This document shows, piece after piece, positions 30,901 through 37,990 of a stretch of DNA of 37,990 bases. The position numbers and the translations under genes were made by a program. Below the pieces are notes generated by a model. The model was not told where the DNA came from. It did no database searches and saw nothing but the letters and a program-made list of their open reading frames with translations. Position 1 is the first letter of the stretch; each line of letters opens with the position of its first letter. This stretch comes from Seison nebaliae (Eukaryota > Rotifera > Pararotatoria > Seisonacea > Seisonidae), in NCBI GenBank assembly GCA_023231475.1, contig JALJEE010001129.1, forward strand, positions 1 through 37,990, given 5' to 3'.

Positions 30901-32618
30901 ATGATGCATAATAGTACAGTAACGTTAGCTCCATTAGAACCGGCATTTGTTCCGTTTTGTGTTTGGTGTCTTGTTGCGCAAGTGGAAGATAGCAGGTTAT
31001 TTTGATGTTTCCAAAGAAAATTATATTGAAGAAAATTCTTATTCATATCTATTAACAAAGAAAGAATTTTTTGGTTCGACATCGTCATATTCTTCTTCAA
31101 TTCAATTTTCATCATATTTCTCCTCTACTATTCGCCAATAATCAAAAATTTAATTGTGGGAAATAAGCAAATTATTTTCTTTGTCAAATATACGTTCAAT
31201 GCAGTTTGATTAAAATTAAATTTTTCAAATATTAATTTTTTTAGTTACTCATTACTGTGCTAATATCGGAATTGCGATGTTTAATTTCGGTCTTATTAGG
31301 ATTGACAGAAATTTCCTCAAATACAACAGCGATCATTAGTCGAGTTAGCTGTTTTCATCTTACCGTTCTGAAGGAATTCTTCAAAGATTTTCTGGTTAAT
31401 ACTTCGCTTCTGTACAATTAATGTAGAGTTAATTCTAATAACATTTCCAATCATCTTCAGTTATTTCTCAATCAATTCTCAATATTTTTTCCTTAACTTT
31501 TCTCCTCATCAACTTTAGACATTACACAATGGAGAGGTAGACGAAAGACATTCTTAATTAATACTTCGAACAACGATCAAAACCAATTATTACCACAAGA
31601 TATGTTGAATGTTCGTGGAAAGAATTTGACAATAATCATCTTTCTCATTTCTCTCATTTATACGTCATTTCAAGTTATACGTCAATTGATATATTTTTAA
31701 AATTTTAATTAATTTCATTCAAGATTTTCTTCGAATTTAAACTTCATCATGACAATGAAACAATTATTAGTCATACATCTGGTGGTACGATGACCTGGTT
31801 CGCTAACGGTGGAACAATGTTCTGGTTCTCGTCGACGATCATCTTCTCAATCATTTACATCGGTTGTTGTTTATTGATTATGTGGTTGAGATATTTTGTG
31901 AGAAATGTGGAGAATCTACAAATCCGTTTGATTTCCATATGTCATATTTTACTATCTATTTTATTTACAGCAAATAAGACATTCATAATTTATTGTGTTA
32001 TAATGATTATATGTAATGTATCACAAATGATTGGATGTTTATTATTGATTATTGATGATTTATCCAAATCACCAAATCATTCAAAAAATAATTTAAATGA
32101 AAATGTGACACCGTCGGGAATAGTGGAATCTTTCAAGAGTACATTAATCGCTTCAATCGCTTATTGTCTCTTAAATGTGTCTCTTTATCTCTACTTAATC
32201 TTCTTTCCACAATACGCTTATTTCAGTTTCTTCCATCATATCATTTGGTTAGTTTCGAAAATTAAAAAAAAATAAATTTCATCATTCGGAAAGTTCGGAA
32301 AGAAAGAAAGAGAAAGAATTATCAACAAATCCAATAAACAATTCAACTTCACAAGAATCGTACATGACGGATTCGGTGAAGAATATGAATATTAATTCTC
32401 GAAGATTTCTACTCTCCGATAATGTTGAATTTACGAGCGATCAACACAGACGATCGATCCTCGTCGTTCTAAACGACAATAAAGAACGGAGTATATTCGA
32501 CGATTTAACCATTTCAGGCGAGCATTCTTATTCTCCGTTTTATGTAGAGCCGACACAATTCGTCTCAGAAGATTCATTATCGATCAAGACTGAAGAGCCG
32601 TTTAGTCAGTTGGAATAA
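30901..32618 (+). CDS. Polytopic membrane protein, unrecognised family
   Basis: Exons inferred from open frame and splice sites: 30901-30995, 31065-31203, 31245-31338 (exit uncertain), 31519-31673, 31724-32251 and 32307-32618. Product of about 400 residues. The N-terminus is short (MMHNSTVTLAP), then at least seven hydrophobic spans: FWFDIVIFFFNSIFIIFLL, LLITVLISELRCLISVLLG, LTIIIFLISLIYTSFQ, TMFWFSSTIIFSIIYIGCC, SICHILLSILF, IIYCVIMIICN and STLIASIAYCLLNVSLYLY. The C-terminal tail of about 100 residues is Ser/Asp-rich and cytoplasmic in style. The exon 3 to 4 joint is uncertain because the obvious donor at 31395 is in the wrong phase, and the last intron has a weak acceptor. Convergent with NPL4, with under 100 bp between the stops. 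Confidence 0.6.
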
Positions 32619-32642
32619 ATTAGTAGAAAAAGTTCTTTGAAA

Positions 32643-32648
32643 AATAAA
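32643..32648 (+). terminator. Poly(A) signal AATAAA of the membrane-protein gene
   Basis: Canonical hexamer 25 bp after the stop at 32618, inside the 95-bp spacer before the convergent NPL4 stop. Confidence 0.55.
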
Positions 32649-32713
32649 ACATGAGAATATTTTCGCATATAATTTTTTAATTTTTAAATATTTTTGATTT
32701 TCATTCTAATTAA

Positions 32714-34803
32714 TTAATCCATATCTTCCATTATTGGTGGCGGTCGTGGTCCACTACACATTTGACACATACCATCAAGATCCCTATTTAAATAAGTACA
32801 TCGATCACAATTCCATTCAGGAAGTTCACTTGGTTCCATCAATTCACCTAACGGATCTTTCGTTTCCGTATCAACTATAATTAAATAATAATATAAATAA
32901 TAATAAATTAATTAATTAATTTAACCTAAGCTTTCACACAAACTGACGACTGTTAACCAATCCAATGAAGTACTAAAATTGTCCATTAATCTCGCATCAT
33001 TATTGATGTAAGCTATGAATAGATCTTTCAATTTATCCAATGTCAATGAGAATATATCTTGAGATAGCATATAATGTAAGAAATGTATATCCCATTCTTC
33101 AATCGGTTTATTCTTGAGATAATTCGAAACATCTCTGAAACTCTAAAAAAAAATTGTTGAAATTTTTGAGAGAAAGAAAGAAAACCGGTTCCTTTCGACG
33201 ATTCTCCACCGGAAATGTTCTCGTCAATACATTCGTCTCTTGTGCAGCGACACCGAAAGTGATTTGAACTATCAGATATTCGATTGGGAATGGTCGTGCT
33301 AATTCTCTCGTTTTATTTCCATATTGATCTTTCTGCATGAAAAATACATCTGGAACGAATTGTTCGTCCGATGAATCTCGAATGTACACCAATTCTGGTG
33401 CATCTCTCGTTGGTAGAAGGATGTTGGCATTATACAAATCAACTCCTTGATTAGAGACTTGAAATGCGTAGAAATCAATAGTATTCTCTTCATTCGCTGT
33501 GACTAAGACGGTGACGAATTTCGATCCGAAATAATTATCTTCCGAATATTTACAGATATTCGGGAAAATACTTTGAAAATGTGAAGCCATCATTGTTTCC
33601 TCTCCACTCAGAATGTATTGCCAATTACCACGACATGTTAAGAATTGACTTGGTTTGGACGAATCGGGAATAAGATCAGTAAAAATCCATCCGACCGGTT
33701 CCCAACCCATTTCTTTCGCCAACGAAATAAAATCATTATTTTCCTTTTTCCAATTTTTCAAATTTAAATTAATTTTACAATTCGACCCGATTTGGGCCGG
33801 TTCGTAAATAGCTTCCACTTGAGCTTGTATACCTAACGAGACGGCATTATAAGGAACATATTTCCCGAACATGATTCCCATTCGTTGTCCTCCTTCTGTA
33901 TGAACAGATTCGATGAACGATTCCATAATCTTCTTATTCGAAATCATAATATTATCAACATGACGATATTCTTGACGATGTAAAGTGATGGAGGGTGGTT
34001 GACATTTCGTACATGTACCTAATGGCCATGGACGATGTCCTTCACAATCCGTTTTCATTTTACACCACAAATGATGGAGAGTCACCATCTTCTCATTATT
34101 AGTCGCTTTTAATTGTTTCAAATACGAATGGAACGGCATATGTTTCACTGGTTGAACGCAAATATCTCTCAAATATTCCTCGTCGAACGGTTCCAATGGT
34201 AAACAATGAATACATTTCTGATTAATATGATGAGAACAAAGATTCGTTTTTCCTCGTTCAACTCGACCTGACATGTCGTCAAGTTTATCATCAATCGACG
34301 CCTGAACAATTATTTGACCGTTTGAAATATTTTCTTTTTTTTTCAATTTCTCTTCGTTAAGTTTCTTGCCAATTATGTCCGGTTTCGTATTGAAAACAAT
34401 ATCATTATTTGATTGAACATCCATCAGATTATTAGACGGCCATGCATACACTTTATCTCCATGTCTTCAAGAAAAAAATAATTTTTAGAATATATTTGGA
34501 GGAATGTAAATAACTTCAATTTTAATTGTTTTAACGAATTTCCCGTACGTATTTTGTGGATTCTGGTACGTTCGTGAAATAAAGTATAATTACCTTTCAA
34601 ATCTTCATTTACCTGCAATTTATTAATTAATTCAAATTCATAATCAATTAAATGATGAACCTTCTTTATTAGAAGATCAATCAGATCTCCGTCTTTCAAA
34701 TTATATCTTCGATTTCCATTAGGCGCTTCCACTCTTATGATCTGCAACTCAGAACAATTTTAGATAGAGAGTAAAACAAAAAAAAAACTTTCATACTCAC
34801 CAT
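32714..34803 (-). CDS. NPLOC4: NPL4, ubiquitin-recruiting cofactor of p97/Cdc48
   Basis: Five coding exons: 34801-34803 (ATG only), 34515-34741, 33186-34464, 32926-33142 and 32714-32874. Introns are 43-57 bp; all phases agree and give 628 residues (human 608). The start is MIIRVEAPNGNRRY, matching the ubiquitin-like UBD of NPL4, which ends LKHGDKVYAWPS across intron 2. Next is the zinc-binding region with CSHHINQKCIHC and PFDEEYL-x3-C. The MPN-like domain follows (GGQRMGIMFGKYVPYN), then the NPL4 C-terminal domain (PLPE-like linkers, LSQDIFSLTLDKL). A RanBP2-type zinc finger WNCDRCTYLN-x5-MCQMC sits at the end. With UFD1 it unfolds ubiquitylated clients at the ER and nucleus. Confidence 0.95.
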
Positions 34804-35428
34804 TTTCTTATCAATATAAATTTTCACGACAAGCTGTCATTTTAAATTTCATAATATTATTCATCCAATTTTAACCTATTAATTTAATTTTATTATTATT
34901 TTGTTAATATAATTAATCAGACGAATTGAGCAACATGTATAGATTTTGAGTAAAACTCGTTCAAATAATGAGTGTTTGTTAGAAATGCTAATCTACTTAA
35001 ATGTAAATCACATACCACTAAATTCAAATTAACTTTTGAGGAACGAGATTTTAATAAATTTTTAAAGAATAATCTGAATCAAAATAAGTTTTCAAGTACG
35101 GATGGATATAGATGGGCAAGGTATGGGCAAGGGGCATCAATTCGACGATTTTTTTATGCCTCTTATTTTTGTTAAATAATAGTTTTTGTAATTTAAAAGT
35201 CAAATAGATCTCGCTGAAAGTGAGACAGAAAATTTTAATAGATATGGACACCAAGCATAAAAATTTTCAAAAAAATTATGCTGGTTATGCCTCTCGGAAT
35301 ATCGGAAAAATGAAGAGATTTTTATTCTTTCGGTTTTAAAGTTTTCCACGTTATTTTACCTCGGTGAATTATCAAATTTTGTTACACGAAAAAATATAGA
35401 AGAAAAAGAAGTCTGGAACAAGCGACTT
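34804..35428. other. Intergenic region upstream of NPL4
   Basis: AT-rich, should contain the NPL4 promoter. Overlapping short frames around 34972-35254 on both strands lack motifs. Nothing else recognised. Confidence 0.5.
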
Positions 35429-35580
35429 TAGCATACAAAAATTCTGAATGTAACGTGATAATAACTTAAAAACATATCGTTACAGTAACCTTTAATTTTA
35501 GGAAAAGTAACTCTAATGTCAACGCAAAATTATACATAGAAGTAATATTTTAGCTCTTTTCTGAACAAAGTTCATTTGTC

Positions 35581-35796
35581 CCCTACTGTACAAAAAAAAT
35601 TTTTCAACGTTGATTTGCAGGAAAAGGTTGTTATAATCAGAAATCAAGATAATTTCAACGTTGAAAAAGGTTGTTGTTATCAGAAATCAACCTAATTGTT
35701 GATATTTGCGAAAACAAACCTAATTTCAACCTATTTATCTGGTTGATTTAACTTAAGATCAGAACGTTGATTCAACGTAAATTTTGTACAGTAGGG
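35581..35796. mobile_element. Inner 216-bp TIR element nested in the outer one
   Basis: Perfect 15-bp termini CCCTACTGTACAAAA (35581-35595) and its complement (35782-35796), followed by an imperfect inner arm with ttcaacgttgat / attcaacgtaa motifs. The interior has several repeats of gttg and tcaacc with partial dyads. No frame. Immediate flanks are 'tc' on both sides, so the target duplication is unclear. A third partial terminus (actgtacaaaatttacgttg at 35891-35910) lies just outside. Confidence 0.65.
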
Positions 35797-35890
35797 TCGT
35801 TACTAGAATCAAGAGAAAACTAACCAATAAGGGAATATACGAGATAATTTTTGTAAGGAAAAATTTCCCCGTAAAATTTCTGTAGAAAAA

Positions 35891-35922
35891 ACTGTACAAA
35901 ATTTACGTTGAATCAACGTTAT
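35891..35922. repeat. Orphan terminus of the inner TIR element
   Basis: The sequence matches the complement of the right end of the 35581-35796 element, including the following aatcaacgtt, but lacks the first four terminal bases. It is either a truncated second copy or part of a larger composite element. Confidence 0.6.
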
Positions 35923-36001
35923 TTTTTGTTAAATTAACAGTTGATTCAAAGGAACAGTAACCGAATTTGTAACGTTACAATTTATAAAATTTTGTATGCT
36001 A

Positions 36002-36500
36002 CGGAAAGATGGACGACCCCACAGTTTCGCGGTCAGTCGTCAGATCGGGGTGATTCTCTTGAGGAAATAATTGAGGCTCAAATGGCGTTATTACTGGGTC
36101 GAATGGATGTTATTGCGGAAAACGTTAATACCATGAAAGGTTGACGATGTTCGTTCAGTCGAACACTGAAAGGATCGCAGCGTCTGAACGTTCAGTTGAA
36201 GAGATAATGACGCAGCTTGTAGAGCTCCGTCAAGCTAATAACGATCGGGGTAATACTGTATTGCTGGAAAAACCTCCGAGGTTAAAATGGTTGATCTGTC
36301 AGCAAATTCGCAATCCGATGAACCGGTCCAATGTCAATCATGAGTGGTCAATCGTCAACAGACGGAGGAGGAAAAGTTAACGTCCAGAATATCTGAAGGT
36401 AATCGGAAAAAAACCACCGGAGATCCTCACAAGTCGACTGATAAACGTTGCAATTTCACCAATCTGAACGCTGAAACCGAATCTAGTGAAAATGATGATC
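36002..36500 (+). pseudogene. Gag-like coiled-coil remnant in broken frames
   Basis: GC content rises visibly compared with the flanks. Two overlapping frames read EEIIEAQMALLLGRMDVIAEN (about 36060-36140) and, one frame shifted, ERSVEEIMTQLVELRQANN (36141-36240), then PPRLK and a basic RRRRKS end. The heptad-like pattern continues across the shift, so a single coiled-coil coding region broken by a frameshift is the simplest reading. Such N-terminal coiled coils occur in LTR-retrotransposon gag proteins and some DNA-transposon ORF1 proteins; no zinc knuckle or protease is seen. Confidence 0.4.
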
Positions 36501-36901
36501 ATTTAATTTTTTAATTTAAAACTTAATAAAGTATAAATATTTATAATGAACAATAAATCAAAGATAAGCAACTTGGAACAAACAGATAAAGAAGGTTAAA
36601 ATATGCCGCAATGGACCAACGACTAGTTGAGAAATCAAATTACTAGATCGGAGCAATCAAAAGCAATACTTTAGAACTGGCGCGGTTATTGGTATATTAA
36701 TTAATCACCTTTCCACTGGAAAATTTCCTACACACTTATTAATTTATAAAAAAATTATCAGAAAAAAAAATAATATAGTACAACTAAATATCTGTTCAGA
36801 TTATAAAAGTCTTTTGGACAAAATTTGGACTTTTGAATCGTACTATTGCTATTATAGGGCTAATAAATGAGACATAAGATAATAAATTGAAAAATTTTAT
36901 T
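36501..36901. other. AT-rich spacer next to the right inverted repeat
   Basis: No coding frame, RNA gene or repeat arm recognised. The region ends at the inner boundary of the right arm. Confidence 0.5.
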
Positions 36902-37990
36902 TAGGTCTTTTAATTTCGGCTTATATGATATAACCAGAAATCACAAAAGATTCAGAAAAAAAAATCGAAGAAAGGAATAATTAAATAATTCGTTAAAAGC
37001 CTTACATGAAATAAAGTAAGAAGATTGGAACCAGGCATACATCATAAATATAATTCATAATATTAAATATTATATAATGTAAATATAATTAGAAATAATA
37101 ATTTATACTGCATTTCAACAGATTGAAAATTGTAGATTATAAGCCAGAAAGACAGGCTCTATAGATATGAATTCATGATCGTAGTCATCCAATCTTTGAA
37201 GAATGGCAATTTGACATAACCACCTCTACCTATGCAACCACCGTTTGTGTAACTAGTGACTCCAACTAAAGTAAATCGACTATTGTTGACATAATATAAA
37301 GGACCACCGCTATCTCCAAAGCAAGTATCTCTGCCATTATCGATGTCTCCAGCACAAAATACTGTATCTTGTCGACCTTGATGAAAAACTTTACAAAACG
37401 AGTCGGCCTTAATACTAATGTTTACTTTCCTTAGTTCATTTGAAGTGCTTCCATCTTGTATTTATGAAAATATAATGCGAATAAGAAAAATTATTAAACA
37501 AAACTTGTTGAAACTCTTCCCCAACCAGCAACAGTGACTTCATCTCCAATATTCTTCTCAAACTCAGATAAACAAATTGGTTGAACCCCAACACCAAAAG
37601 TAATTTCATTTTTGGTACGCATTAATGCTATATCGTATGCAATTTTCCAGTAAGTGTTTAAATAATCTTTATGCTATATATTTTGATGGTAGAAGAGTAT
37701 TAGATCTAACATATACCATTTAATCAAGAAAAATTAAACCATTACTATACTTTCAATTTCCATCCTTACTTGCGTTGGCCAATCCCATTTAACCCTACTA
37801 TGATCTCCAACATGAATATATGATGTTATTCTATAATTCACGAAATACCAAAGAACTGAATTTTAAAAACAAAACTAACGCTCCCTCTACACAATGAGCT
37901 GCTGTTACTATCCAGCGATTATTGATTATACTCCCTCCACAGAAATACCAACCATCAGCTTTTGTAATAGATAATCTTACCATAAACGGA
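36902..37990. repeat. Right arm of the 1089-bp inverted repeat
   Basis: Reverse-complement partner of 1-1089, carrying the second protease copy. The inner boundary is around 36902, after which the two sequences are unrelated. The window ends at the mirror-image base of its start. This suggests the sequence (or the assembled contig) was delimited at the repeat. Confidence 0.97.
37159..37989 (-). CDS. Trypsin-like serine protease, right copy (5'-partial)
   Basis: Mirror copy of the left-end protease, on the opposite strand. Exons mirror exactly: 37880-37989, 37740-37830, 37505-37673 and 37159-37454. Frame, splice sites and catalytic triad (AAHC, YDIAL, GDSGGP with Asp six before the serine) are intact, so this too looks functional. 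It differs from the left copy mainly by amino-acid replacements. Examples are GWGR for GWGQ, a different stretch after the shared NELRKVNI, and the 214-226 region [15 protein letters not shown] instead of [15 protein letters not shown]. The version here is closer to an ordinary trypsin loop. The 5' end is missing at the window edge. Confidence 0.9.

Larger units (their letters stand above)
35431..35999. mobile_element. Outer TIR element (MITE-like) with TA flanks
   Basis: A perfect 10-bp inverted pair GCATACAAAA (35431-35440) and TTTTGTATGC (35990-35999) is directly flanked by TA on both sides (35429-35430 and 36000-36001). This is as expected for a Tc1/mariner-type non-autonomous element. 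Similarity between arms continues imperfectly inward (gtaacgt / cagtaacc motifs at 35450-35492 and 35955-35978). It has no coding capacity and contains the inner element at 35581-35796. Confidence 0.6.

Noticed and set aside
30864..31115. Minus-strand 83-codon frame
   Set aside because: It overlaps the first two exons of the plus-strand membrane gene, whose spliced frame gives coherent membrane spans.
1..37990. CRISPR array, prokaryotic operon, phage or plasmid origin
   Set aside because: No spaced direct repeats; genes are split by GT-AG introns and encode animal families.

Overview
The window is AT-rich nuclear DNA of an animal. Genes have GT-AG introns of only about 41-70 bp (a few of 110-180 bp), eukaryotic tRNA genes and degenerate transposons. 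The families (trypsin-like protease, enkurin, branched-chain keto-acid dehydrogenase E1 alpha, APLF, NPL4, Ig proteins, an MFS transporter, glycine/glutamine-rich secreted proteins) fit a compact arthropod-type genome. An acariform mite is my best guess, but it is unproven. Enkurin is usually linked to motile cilia or flagellated sperm and argues for caution.

The two ends are the most striking part. Bases 1-1089 and 36902-37990 are near-identical inverted copies with no net length change. Each carries the same 5'-truncated trypsin-like serine protease gene, reading inward. Just inside each copy lies transposon debris. On the left are a CACTA/tnp2-like transposase pseudogene, a tRNA-Leu(AAG) and a dead non-LTR reverse transcriptase. 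On the right are two nested TIR elements and gag-like fragments.

The central 31 kb holds ordinary genes. From left to right: enkurin (-); a very large multi-exon gene (-, about 4.9-14.7 kb) with a long disordered N-terminus, an unrecognised helical region, two I-set Ig domains and a disordered tail; an orphan single-exon gene (-); a 4-kb stretch without genes; BCKDHA (+) converging on an APLF orthologue (-); two related TATA-driven secreted low-complexity proteins (-); a 12-TM MFS transporter, probably SLC46-like (-); tRNA-Gly(GCC) (+); a polytopic membrane protein (+) converging on NPL4 (-).

The genes do not form one pathway: mitochondrial branched-chain amino-acid catabolism, DNA-break repair, the p97/Cdc48 ubiquitin system, ciliary signalling and secretion are all represented. 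The most promising lead is the inverted protease pair. Both copies keep the catalytic triad, and introns and flanks are almost identical, but replacement differences cluster in the substrate-binding half. Exon coordinates were read by hand from splice signals and reading frame; joints that would not resolve are stated.
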